19,413 nucleotides of DNA, from the NCBI GenBank assembly GCA_964502465.1, contig CAZCWX010000205.1, forward strand, positions 1-19,413, given 5' to 3'. Under the pieces are notes generated by a model that did not search any database, was not told the DNA's origin, and saw only the letters and a list, made by a program, of their open reading frames with translations. The position numbers and the translations under genes were made by a program. Below, one piece after another: positions 1-6,967 of this stretch; within the stretch, counting starts at the first letter, position 1, and every line of letters starts with the position of its first letter. Source of the stretch: CAZCWX01 sp964502465. Lineage in GTDB: Bacteria > Desulfobacterota > Binatia > Bin18.

Positions 1-12
1 GTATTATTTTTT

Positions 13-31
13 GAAAATGATTTTCAATTTC
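13..31. promoter_or_regulatory. Fur-box-like operator
   Basis: The 19 bases match the classical 19-bp Fur consensus (GATAATGATAATCATTATC) at 14 positions, including the AATGAT core. Bases 12-26 are close to a perfect palindrome around TGAAAATGATTTTCA. The flanks are very AT-rich, as in a promoter. The only gene nearby to the right (the VOC gene) ends here on the minus strand. The likely target is therefore a leftward gene outside the window. That the site binds Fur is inference. Confidence 0.5.
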
Positions 32-151
32 AATTGTGCTCTTCTACTGCCTTCTCCACACGTTGTCAACTCCGGTCTGTGACTGCATAGGTATGGCCAG
101 ACAGGTTCGGAAAAAACCGTGCTTAAGGATACAGCCGGAGCGGGTGTCGCC

Positions 152-595
152 TCAGCGCTGTTGCTGCATGGCAGCTTCTGCACGCTTCTTTAGTTCATTG
201 GGTGGGACATCCTCCTGGTGCGTGGCGATCCACCACTGGTTGCCAGATGGATCCCGTACTCCCGCGCTGCGGTCCCCATAGAACTGGTTTGCTGGTTCCA
301 TCGTCGAGATAGCGCCAGCCTGGAGCGCGCGCTGGTAAACAGCGTCCGTATCGTTCACATAGAGGTACATCGCGCTCGGCATCGGCTTCCACTCGCCCCT
401 CGCCTCGGCCATCATCACCACCGAGTCACCAATCCTGACCTCAGCATGCCCGATGGTGCCGTCCGGCTGGGTTATGCGTTCAGTCTCTTGTGCCTCGAAA
501 GCCTGTTGCAGAAAATCGATCAACTGGGGTGCTCCCTGAACGACCAAGTATGGGGTAATGGTGTGATACCCGTCAGGAATGGGTTTGACTGCCAT
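152..595 (-). CDS. VOC family protein (PhnB/glyoxalase-like)
   Basis: This 147-residue protein has the PhnB-like vicinal-oxygen-chelate fold: an N-terminal TPYLVV strand, a DFLQQAF helix, GHAEVRIGDS, and a C-terminal FYGDRSAGVRDPSGNQWW segment. Such proteins are metal-dependent or binding-only relatives of glyoxalase I and bleomycin-resistance proteins, and the substrate cannot be told from sequence. The length is normal for a two-repeat VOC monomer. The start is set by GGAGG eight bases before the ATG. It follows the GFA gene by 48 bp on the same strand, so the two are probably one operon read from the divergent promoter by lexA. The pairing with GFA suggests small-carbonyl or thiol-adduct detoxification, which is inference. 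Confidence 0.85.
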   Translation of the reverse strand: MAVKPIPDGYHTITPYLVVQGAPQLIDFLQQAFEAQETERITQPDGTIGHAEVRIGDSVVMMAEARGEWKPMPSAMYLYVNDTDAVYQRALQAGAISTMEPANQFYGDRSAGVRDPSGNQWWIATHQEDVPPNELKKRAEAAMQQQR

Positions 596-643
596 GGTAG
601 CTTCCTCCTGTGTATCGTTAAATTTTTTGCGTAGGTAGCATGG

Positions 644-1057
644 TCACATCGGCGGCATCTTGGGAAACTTGGGTAGCTCTGGGTTCAGGTAATCCCACGG
701 TTGCGCACTCGCCGTATAAATATCCATCGCCGGCCGGTGACTGCTCGGATCGTCTAAACTGCCTGCCATGATGCTTATGGCCTCGGGCAGGACTGCTGGC
801 TTGCCAAACAGACGGGAGCCACAAGTGGGACAGAAGCCCCGGCTCACGAGGTTGCCGCTCTCACCTATGCTGTCGTAGTATTTCACTTCCCCGGTAATTT
901 TTACGGCACGCCGCGGCACGAAGAACACCGACGCATACGCGCCACCAGTTGCCCGTTGGCAATCGCGGCAGTGACAATTGCCGGCCATCAGCGGCTCAGG
1001 GGAACATTCGTAACGGACAGTGCCACACAGGCACCCACCAGTGAGTGGAGTAGCCAT
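644..1057 (-). CDS. GFA/CENP-V domain zinc protein
   Basis: This 137-residue protein is of the glutathione-dependent formaldehyde-activating enzyme (GFA) family. It carries the zinc-ligand cysteines of the family: C9-x-C11 in GGCLCG, C28-x-C30-x2-C33 in NCHCRDCQ, and C76-x2-C79 in FCPTCG. The usual SRGFCPTCGS signature is complete. The open frame extends upstream to 1126, but the ATG at 1057 has AAGGAGG seven to eight bases ahead and gives the family's usual N-terminus, so I chose it. The founding member was proposed to speed formation of S-hydroxymethylglutathione; the role of most family members is unproven. It is the first gene of a minus-strand pair with the VOC gene and lies divergent to lexA. 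Confidence 0.88.
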   Translation of the reverse strand: MATPLTGGCLCGTVRYECSPEPLMAGNCHCRDCQRATGGAYASVFFVPRRAVKITGEVKYYDSIGESGNLVSRGFCPTCGSRLFGKPAVLPEAISIMAGSLDDPSSHRPAMDIYTASAQPWDYLNPELPKFPKMPPM

Positions 1058-1119
1058 AGGGAAATTCCTCCTTCCGTTGTAAATTGGTTGCTGCAAGAGG
1101 GGTGAGGGGAACGGTTCGC

Positions 1120-1163
1120 TTGACATAGTGCATTTATATGCACTATATGAAAAGGTATGTCAA
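1120..1163. promoter_or_regulatory. Divergent lexA / GFA promoters with palindromic operator
   Basis: On the plus strand TTGACA (1120-1125) is followed after 18 bp by TATATG (1144-1149). On the minus strand TTGACA (1163-1158) is followed after 19 bp by TATAAA (1138-1133). Between them is an inverted repeat with nine-base arms ATAGTGCAT (1125-1133) and ATGCACTAT (1138-1146) around a 4-base centre. The octamer TTGACATA also recurs in inverted form at 1120-1127 and 1156-1163. The palindrome covers the spacer of one promoter and the -10 of both, as expected of a repressor site. Assigning it to the adjacent LexA is inference. Confidence 0.7.
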
Positions 1164-1783
1164 CTACTTTTTTGACTGCTCGTCAAACACGGCTTTTGCA
1201 GGTCATCGAAGAGTCGCTAGCGAAACATGGGTATGTCCCGACACTCCAGGAAATGGCGCACGCTATGGGAATTGCCTCCTTGCATGGGGTGAAAAGGCAT
1301 TTGTCAGCATTAGAACGCAAAGGCTATCTGCGCCGCTTCCCTGGCCGCCGCCGGGCGATTGAGCTCATACAGCATGTCGTGTCCCTCGAGGGAAGCGTCC
1401 CAATTTTAGGTCGAGTCGCTGCCGGGCATCCACTGTTAGCCGTAGAGAATCAAGAAGGCGTGCTCAGTCTCGGCCCGGCGTTGCTCGGGAAAGGGACACA
1501 TTTCGCGTTGCGCGTGCAGGGAGACAGTATGATCGAGGAGGGTATCTATGAGGGCGACTATGTGATCGTTCGTCAGCAAGAGACGGCGGACCATGGGGAG
1601 ATTGTCGTGGCGCTCTTAGGTGAAGAGGCCACAGTCAAACGGTTGCAGAAGAAAGGCAAACTCCTTTATCTGGAAGCTGCTAATGTCGCCTATGCACCTA
1701 TTCTCTTAACGTCTCAGTCCCCTTCACCAAGAATTCTGGGCATAGTGGTCGGCGTGTACCGGGACCGGCGCCGGCGCCGTTGA
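1157..1783 (+). CDS. lexA: LexA-family SOS repressor / S24 autoprotease
   Basis: This is a 208-residue LexA-type protein with the usual domain order. The N-terminal winged helix-turn-helix spans about residues 1-70 (LTARQTRLLQVI, then TLQEMAHAMG and GVKRHLSALERKGYL). The S24 peptidase domain follows. The self-cleavage site is A89-G90 in RVAAGHP, the nucleophile is S124 in GDSMIEEGI, and the general base is K161 in EEATVKRL. In known LexA proteins RecA-stimulated cleavage relieves repression of DNA-damage genes. All catalytic residues are present, so it should be functional. The C-terminus is oddly basic (YRDRRRRR). No ribosome site is well placed; the ATG falls about where transcription should start, suggesting a leaderless message. 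The gene next to it is a GFA/VOC operon and not imuAB or recA, so it may be a specialised paralogue. Confidence 0.92.
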   Translation: MSTTFLTARQTRLLQVIEESLAKHGYVPTLQEMAHAMGIASLHGVKRHLSALERKGYLRRFPGRRRAIELIQHVVSLEGSVPILGRVAAGHPLLAVENQEGVLSLGPALLGKGTHFALRVQGDSMIEEGIYEGDYVIVRQQETADHGEIVVALLGEEATVKRLQKKGKLLYLEAANVAYAPILLTSQSPSPRILGIVVGVYRDRRRRR

Positions 1784-1941
1784 GAGAAAGCAAAGGCAAG
1801 TACGTTGGGCTGAGCATACGAAGCTCGACGATTGTCTGGTCGGGTACCCAGTACGCTCGGCAACGTTTGGTGGGTTGAGAGGTTGCATCCGGATAACTAT
1901 AACAAGCGGAGAGGTGCTCAATCTGTCGCTTGTTCTTCCTG
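1784..1941. other. Unassigned intergenic stretch
   Basis: I see no convincing gene, repeat or terminator between the lexA stop and the 3' end of the minus-strand coding remnant. Confidence 0.5.
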
Positions 1942-2244
1942 TTAATTTCGGCTCGGTTGCTCTACAAGTACACTGGGCTCGTCGACCCAACGGCTCGCTT
2001 CTTCCCGCCAGCGCACTGCACGAGAAAAGTATTCTTTGGCCAGCTCTGGATTCCTCCGTAAATCGCGACGCATGGCGAGTAGCAAGTACTGCAGCGCAAT
2101 AACGAGCGCCGTGTTTCCTTGTGGAGACTGCTGGTATTTTTCTTCTAACCAGACTGTTGCCTCTAAGATGATCTTAAGGGTTTCCCGCGTGATTTTGCTC
2201 TTAGACAGATAGTCTTTTGTCCCAGGCTTCGTCGTTTCAGTTTG
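1942..2244 (-). pseudogene. Unrecognised coding stretch downstream of ppc remnant
   Basis: The minus strand is open for 100 codons here, ending with TAA at 1942-1944. It encodes a hydrophilic, helix-prone protein with an orderly amino-acid mix (TRETLKIILEATVWLEEKY, then ALVIALQYLLLAMRRDLRRN and a C-terminal AKEYFSRAVRWREEAS). No ATG, GTG or TTG occurs in the first half, and the frame is bounded upstream by the ppc stop codon, in the same frame as the ppc C-terminus. The true 5' end therefore seems lost, or the gene starts at an internal TTG or ATG near 2079-2090. I do not recognise the family. Confidence 0.4.
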
Positions 2245-2628
2245 TTATCCGGTGTTACGCAAACCCGCGGAAATACCGTGAATCGTCGCTGCGAGCGCAG
2301 AGTTGAGGTCGTCGCTGTCGTCGCCAGCGCGTTTGCGCCGTAACAGCTCGATCTGGAGCCAAACTCATGGAATCGACATACGGATTACGTAGTCGAATAG
2401 AACGGGCAAGCATGGGATTGTTTTCCCGGAGTTGCGACTGTCCGCTGACCTGGAGCACCATATGCTGCGTCCGCTGAAATTCAGCGGCACTCATGGCAAA
2501 CGTCCGTTCACACACTTCGGCATCAACCACTAGCTCCGCATAACGCTGTGCAATACCAAGATCCGCTTTGGTTCTCGCCCTCGACACGCCTTCATCGTCA
2601 ATCTTCATAGTGCGCGGTACGAACGCCC
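2245..2628 (-). pseudogene. ppc: Phosphoenolpyruvate carboxylase, C-terminal fragment, frameshifted
   Basis: This is the last ~125 residues of PEP carboxylase, which makes oxaloacetate from PEP and bicarbonate. The first frame gives KADLGIAQRYAELV, then NNPMLARSIRLRNPYVDSMS. After one extra G near 2359-2360 the homology continues in another frame as LQIELLRRKRAG, then LAATIHGISAGLRNTG, which is the conserved PEPC C-terminus. The remaining ~750 N-terminal residues, including the catalytic histidine regions, are absent. Upstream of about 2628 the sequence becomes mgtC. The extra base alone could be an error, but the truncation is real, so this is a dead fragment. Recognition rests on the very conserved IRLRNPYVD and GLRNTG motifs. 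Confidence 0.85.
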
Positions 2629-2640
2629 TTCCGGCGACGC

Positions 2641-3124
2641 TTACACCGGTTTGCGCTGCTGCCGGAGCCATTGGTTAACAGAACGCAAGCTACGCAGCGT
2701 GATCAACACCAACAACGTTGCTCCTACCGCCGTCACAAACTGCGCCAGCGCGACGCAGATGCCGATGGCAGCGACAAACAATAACGATGCGGCGGTCGTC
2801 AAGCCTTTCACCGAATCGCTAGCGCCGCCGCGGATGATCGTGCCGGCCCCGAGAAACGCAACGCCGGTCACTACCGCTTCAATGATACGAATGGGATCCG
2901 AACGTAATACATTGTTACTCATCTCCACATCAAAGTGGCGGACAAGAACATCACCGAGAGCGACGAGTAACGCCGCTGCGCCGGCGACTAACATAATGTG
3001 TGCGCAAACCTGCAGGCCGGTCGACTAGCTCGCGATCGAACCCCACACAAGCGCCTAACAGCATCGCCAGTGCGACGAAACCGAGGATGTGCAACTGCTC
3101 AGAGGGGATCATGCTATAGTCCAT
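2641..3124 (-). pseudogene. MgtC/SapB family membrane protein, one frameshift
   Basis: Two adjoining frames together give a full ~160-residue MgtC/SapB N-terminal membrane domain. The first (from the ATG at 3124, with GAGAGG upstream) ends in GFDRELVDRPAGLRTH. The second continues MLVAGAAALLVALGDVLV, then GVAFLGAGTIIRGG and SVKGLTTAASL, all family hallmarks. One extra T near 2995-2996 separates them. About four to five transmembrane helices are visible. MgtC proteins modulate F-type ATPase and help growth at low magnesium or in host cells; many environmental members have unknown roles. If the extra T is a sequencing error the gene is intact. It is divergent from the DUF2254 gene, with ~320 bp between. 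Confidence 0.85.
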
Positions 3125-3446
3125 AGCGTCTTGAACCTCTCTTGCCTAAGAGGGCAACAGTCATGCCAATATTTTTACTTGCCTTATCGCCACTATGGCA
3201 GGCACAACCTGTCTGTTTCATGAAGCCCACAGAGGAAAAGAAGAGGCTTCACCCACCATTGCATTACCGTGTGATCTGGTTTCTCGTTGTTGCAGAATTG
3301 GGACACCAACCGTTGAATATGTGTCACTTTGTAGTTTCTTCTTGGCGTAGTTATTGCGCTCTTTGGCGTGGTCAACTGAATAAAGACTGTGCGCAGGCGC
3401 CGTGCGCGATGACAGCACAAAATACTTGGGGCAGGAGAGAACTTCT
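3125..3446. other. Intergenic region between mgtC-like and DUF2254 genes
   Basis: This stretch of about 320 bp lies between two divergent membrane-protein genes, so it should hold both promoters. I see no gene with a ribosome site and no clear consensus promoter or strong inverted repeat. Confidence 0.5.
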
Positions 3447-4835
3447 ATGAAAGCGTGTCTGGTCAGCTGGTGGGATTCGCTGAGCGCAAGTTTTTGGTTC
3501 GTACCGGCGTTGATAGTGGTGGCGGCCATCGGGCTCTCCTTTGCGATGATCGAGCTCGACCGGCTGGCTCAGGATAGAGTGATGCAAACGGTGAGGTGGG
3601 TTTGGAGCGGCGGTCCAGACGGTGCCCGCGGATTACTCTCTACCATCGCCGGCTCGATGATTACTGTAGCCGGTGTGGTTTTTTCGATTACCATCGTGTC
3701 GCTCACCCTCGCATCCTCGCAGTTTGGTCCGCGCCTCATGCGTAATTTCATTTCTGATAAAGGCAACCAGCTTGTGCTCGGTACGTTTGTCGCGACATTT
3801 GTCTATTGCCTTCTCGTCTTACGGACGGTGCGAGGGGAGGGCGGCTTCGAGTTTGTCCCGCACTTTTCGACTACGTTAGGTCTGGTCTTGGCGTTGGTGG
3901 ACATTGGCGTGCTGATCTACTTCATCCATCATGTGGCGACAATGATTCAGGCTCCTTACATCATCGCCCTCGTCGCGCGGGAGCTTGATGAATCTATTGA
4001 TCACATGTTTCCCGAACAACTCGGGCATAGTGAACCGGCGCCACGTCGCCAGGATCCTGTGCAAGAGGTGCCGGAAGATTTTGCCCGCCAGGCGTGCGCC
4101 GTCACGGCGGCCCATGAAGGATATCTGCAGGCCATAGACGCCGGGGGGTTGATGCGTCTGGCTGTAGAGAACGATCTGCTTATTATCCTTTGGTACCGAC
4201 CGGGCGGCTTCATCGTGCGAAGCAGTAAAATCATGGAGGTCTGGCCGTCAGAACGCGTGTCTGAGGAGTTGATCTCCCAACTCAGCGATACGTTTATTCT
4301 TGGTCCGGCCCGCACGCCGACGCAGGATGTCGAGTTCGCCGTCAGGCAGTTAGTTGAAATTGCTGTACGCGCGCTCTCTCCAGGAATCAATGACCCTCAT
4401 ACAGCGATGACGTGTATCGATCGCCTGGGCGCCGCGTTGTGTCGCTTAACCGGTCGAGAGATCCCGTCGCCGTACCGCTACGACTCTGAGAATAAACTCC
4501 GCGTGGTTGCCGACGCAGTAACCTTTGCCGGAGTTGCTGACGCCGCCTTCGACCAGATTCGCCAATATGGTCGTTCAAGCGCTTCCGTCACTATCCGTTT
4601 GTTGGAAATGATTGCGGTGATCGCGGAATGGGTGCAGCGTAAGGAAGATCGCGCGGCGCTACGGCGGCAGGCGCTGATGATCCAACGCGGTAGTGAAACA
4701 GCGCTGCCGGAAGAACAGGATCGCAAAGAGGTAGAGCAGCGGTATCAAACCGCTCTGCAAGCCCTGATGGATAATATTGATGAGCAACACTCGAATGCGA
4801 CCAACGATCGGGGATTGCAGAAGGGAAAGGCATAG
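3447..4835 (+). CDS. DUF2254 family membrane protein
   Basis: This 462-residue protein matches the DUF2254 layout. Helix 1 is at about residues 16-35 (FWFVPALIVVAAIGLSF). A second membrane segment lies in the GLLSTIAGSMITVAGVVFS region, and the hallmark SITIVSLTLASSQFGPRLMRNFI follows. Two more helices come next (VLGTFVATFVYCLLVL and LVLALVDIGVLIYFIHHV). The large soluble C-terminal part contains the conserved VRQLVEIAVRALSPGINDPHTAM. The function is unknown. The frame opens earlier, but the ATG at 3447 has GGAGA in good position and begins a normal N-terminus. The gene is intact and ends in TAG. A hairpin repeat copy follows its stop. Confidence 0.9.
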   Translation: MKACLVSWWDSLSASFWFVPALIVVAAIGLSFAMIELDRLAQDRVMQTVRWVWSGGPDGARGLLSTIAGSMITVAGVVFSITIVSLTLASSQFGPRLMRNFISDKGNQLVLGTFVATFVYCLLVLRTVRGEGGFEFVPHFSTTLGLVLALVDIGVLIYFIHHVATMIQAPYIIALVARELDESIDHMFPEQLGHSEPAPRRQDPVQEVPEDFARQACAVTAAHEGYLQAIDAGGLMRLAVENDLLIILWYRPGGFIVRSSKIMEVWPSERVSEELISQLSDTFILGPARTPTQDVEFAVRQLVEIAVRALSPGINDPHTAMTCIDRLGAALCRLTGREIPSPYRYDSENKLRVVADAVTFAGVADAAFDQIRQYGRSSASVTIRLLEMIAVIAEWVQRKEDRAALRRQALMIQRGSETALPEEQDRKEVEQRYQTALQALMDNIDEQHSNATNDRGLQKGKA

Positions 4836-4861
4836 CGCGAGAGAAGGAGTTGGACAAAAAT

Positions 4862-4962
4862 ACCCTGGTCAATTTTTGTGGTGCGGGCCTCTGGCCTGCT
4901 CTACGCAATGCAGGTGAGGACGCCTGCACCACCGTATGAGAATGATCCGTGTATTTCTGCAC
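4862..4962 (-). repeat. Dispersed hairpin repeat, copy A
   Basis: On the minus strand this reads CGTGCAGAAATA, GGATCATTCTCA, GTGGTGCAGGCGTCCTCACC, GCAGGCCAGAGGC, then ACCACAAAAATTGACCAGG. The core at 4910-4927 is an inverted repeat (GCAGGCG/CACCTGC, one mismatch). A second small inverted repeat (GCGGGCC tct GGCCTGC) lies beside it. The first half matches copy B at 12370-12427 and the second half matches copy C at 18751-18825. It sits between the DUF2254 stop and the coiled-coil gene. Confidence 0.75.
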
Positions 4963-4978
4963 GGATCCGAAAATGCGG

Positions 4979-5266
4979 TTATTTAAACTGTGACGCCGCT
5001 TTGTCCCACGCCGTCTTTAATTCATTCCATGCCGCTTCCATGCCGGTTTTGACATCGCCCCACGCGCTTTCGCTGGACGTTTTGAGTTCCTGGAGCTTCT
5101 GTCGGGCGGCTGCAAGCTTGGGACGCAAGGCGTCTATCTGTTTCTCATACTGCAGTCTGGCGTCGGTGGAAGCTTGTTGGGCTTTCGCCTTGAGTGTGTC
5201 GATTTTTGCCTGCCATTCTTGCAGTTGGGCTTCCATCTTCTCTTGATAGCGTTCTTTGCGTTCCAT
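4979..5266 (-). CDS. Small coiled-coil stress-type protein (sll1863-like)
   Basis: This 95-residue highly charged protein is almost all alpha-helix: RKERYQEKMEAQLQEWQAKI, DTLKAKAQQA, then YEKQIDALRPKLAAARQKLQ, ending in an amphipathic AWNELKTAWDKAASQFK segment. It resembles the small coiled-coil proteins annotated as sll1863-family stress proteins, but I have no motif that proves function. There is no signal peptide. The ATG at 5266 has AGGAG eight bases upstream. The same frame stays open upstream into the remnant of a LolA-like gene (ATG at 5398), so a longer fusion is formally possible. The ribosome site and clean N-terminus favour 5266. Confidence 0.8.
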   Translation of the reverse strand: MERKERYQEKMEAQLQEWQAKIDTLKAKAQQASTDARLQYEKQIDALRPKLAAARQKLQELKTSSESAWGDVKTGMEAAWNELKTAWDKAASQFK

Positions 5267-5269
5267 AGC

Positions 5270-5956
5270 CTTGCTCCTTTTTTGTGTTTTTGGTTGACCA
5301 TCGATGACTGTTATCTGAGCAAAAGTCTGGGTCCGCCACTGTTGATTCGCCACATCGTAAAAATCACGTTGTAAGGGGAGATAGGTTTCGGTGTCCACCC
5401 AGGTGATGATGCGCGAATAGTGTCATTGATCGGTCGGTGCAAACTCGATTTTGTAAGCTTGTTTTCCGGTATGTTTTTCCACGCCTCGCAGCTGATATTT
5501 TCCGTGACGGCTCCCGAAGCCGAGGGCGGCGTAGGTAAATCGGTGCCGAGGAACCGTTGATAGGTCTCGACGGGAATAATTTGGCGAATGCGATCAAGCG
5601 GCGGCAGATACAACCACATGTGATCAGTCGTGTCTTTGCGTTCTTGCACGAGGAACGCTGTGGCTTTGATGTCGCTCGGTTCAAGCATGACCAACAGCGT
5701 GCGTTTTTTATCGGCCATCACTATGCGAGCCGGACGTCCGACCCATTACACTTTCTGGCTTTCCTCCGGTAAACGTAGTAGTAACTGCGGCGACCCGTGG
5801 CGTGGCTGGTTCGAAGACGGCCTGCATCTTGTCTATGATGGTCATCACGTCCGGCGCCGTAGTGGACGGCGGCGTTTCATCCGCAAACGCGGGGAAGAGC
5901 CCAGCCGTTCCGACGAGGCAGAGAGCAACAATAAAATTCCAGCTAAACTCGTACAT
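5270..5956 (-). pseudogene. Outer membrane lipoprotein-sorting protein (LolA-like), multiply broken
   Basis: Joined frames reproduce a secreted lipoprotein-sorting protein of the LolA/LolB-like fold. A signal peptide (FIVALCLVGTAGLFPAFA) starts at the ATG at 5956, behind AAGGAGG. MADKKRTLLVMLEPSDIKAT and MWLYLPPLDRIRQIIP follow in a second frame. HGKYQLRGVEKHTGKQAYKI and RIITWVDTETYLPLQRDFYD come in a third. Frame changes fall near 5745 and 5535, and a TGA at 5425-5423 replaces an expected tryptophan. The C-terminal ~60 residues are missing, because the coiled-coil gene begins where they should be. Several independent lesions make this a true pseudogene. The family shuttles or processes lipoproteins in the periplasm. 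Confidence 0.8.
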
Positions 5957-6040
5957 GGGGTAACCCTCCTTTCCAGACATTTGTCTGACGATTGTAAAAA
6001 GAACCGACTGAGAGGATCATCTAGTGTAGGAGCACGATAT

Positions 6041-6265
6041 TTATGCGGCGATCCGCCCACCTTCTGTTTCTGTAAGGAGTTCGATTTCTCTCGGGAACAC
6101 GTATCCCTCGAGACCGTTGTGCCACGTAACAAACAGCATGTGGCGGCCCAGGTTGTCCATTTCATGACGGATCGTCCCGTGGTCGTCGCGCCGCACTGGT
6201 CCGTTCGGTGTGTTGATAAACCGAACTGCGCGACAACGCTTACCTGCTAATCTTCGCTGCATCAT
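6041..6265 (-). CDS. Small conserved-looking protein, possible SH3-like barrel
   Basis: This 74-residue basic protein starts at the ATG at 6265 (a second ATG follows directly), with AGGAAGG about eight bases upstream. It is rich in strands and turns: CRAVRFINTPNGPVRRDD, GTIRHEMDNLGRHMLFVTW, then GLEGYVFPREIELL. That alternation is typical of a small beta barrel, and I have the impression of similar short proteins in other bacteria, but I cannot name a family. There is no signal peptide or membrane helix. It lies upstream of, and on the same strand as, the broken LolA-like gene, with about 85 bp between them. Confidence 0.65.
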   Translation of the reverse strand: MMQRRLAGKRCRAVRFINTPNGPVRRDDHGTIRHEMDNLGRHMLFVTWHNGLEGYVFPREIELLTETEGGRIAA

Positions 6266-6354
6266 ATCTCGCCTTCCTTTCTCGTGTGAAATGCTTGTGT
6301 CACTTTCTGTGCAAGTTGCACTGTGCAAGTTATATGCCTCAGCCCGCAGAGGCG

Positions 6355-6564
6355 TTATGCACTGAAAAATAGCGAATTATCCAATGTGGCGAAGGTCTGT
6401 AGCGAAGGTCCACTTGGTGGAGGACGTAGTAGTGAACCAATAATGTGTCCCACAATTGCAACGCAAATGAAGCCGGCTGTCCTGGAAGTTGCAAACTCTC
6501 GCGCGATTGCTGCGAGCGTTCTCCGTGGCCCATCTCTTGCTCCCATAAACCGGATGCAATGCAA
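6355..6564 (-). other. Possible TTG-started ORF behind a strong ribosome site
   Basis: AGGAGG at about 6576-6571 on the minus strand is followed five bases later by TTG and 69 open codons, including a hydrophobic stretch (GFICVAIVGHIIGSLL). The product is unlike any family I know, and other frames in this stretch are also open, so it may be a remnant of a gene whose start was altered. The region 6266-6712 holds nothing else I can support. Confidence 0.25.
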
Positions 6565-6712
6565 TTCTCCCTCCTATAAGACTGCCGAAAGTGTTTTACA
6601 AATGAGATAGCTACAGTTCCGGTTCATTGAGAATGGCTGTTTTTTTTGTGGTCTTTTTCTTGCGCTACTGTGGAAGAGATTGCCAGTAGTAACGAACACG
6701 ATAGGAGGCGCC

Positions 6713-6967
6713 ATGAATGAACTCACAAGGATTACGATTGCTGAAGCAAAAGCGCGACTGATACGCGGAGAGCCGCTCGTCTTTGTGGACACGCGTAATA
6801 CCAAAGCGTGGAAACAAGCTGAAGACAAGTTGCCGCATGCCATTCGCGTTCCGGCGGGTGACGCCAAACATTATTTCGGCAGATTCCTCGTTCTATGGAA
6901 CGTGTTTTGGGGGCGGGCGCAGCCAACGGCGAATGACGCAGCGCTGTTTGCGTTGGAGAGAGCGTGA
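6713..6967 (+). pseudogene. Rhodanese-like domain, N-terminal half only
   Basis: AGGAGG sits five bases before the ATG at 6713. Residues 1 to about 50 match the start of a single-domain rhodanese: ITIAEAKARLIRGEPLVFVD, TRNTKAW, then LPHAIRVP. The catalytic cysteine loop and the C-terminal GG-xxAW region that should follow are absent. From about residue 58 the sequence changes to FLVLWNVFWGRAQPTANDAA, which does not look like rhodanese and may be the N-terminus of the next gene. The TGA stop overlaps the next ATG (TGATG), so the two are translationally coupled. Without the cysteine it cannot be a sulfurtransferase. Confidence 0.7.

Noticed and set aside
1138..1362. A plus-strand ORF starting inside the lexA operator
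   Set aside because: It overlaps lexA in another frame, and its start lies in the palindrome.
5423..5425. TGA read as tryptophan in the LolA-like gene
   Set aside because: The same gene has at least two frameshifts and a missing C-terminus, and TGA is the normal stop of lexA, GFA, VOC, the PRC gene and others.
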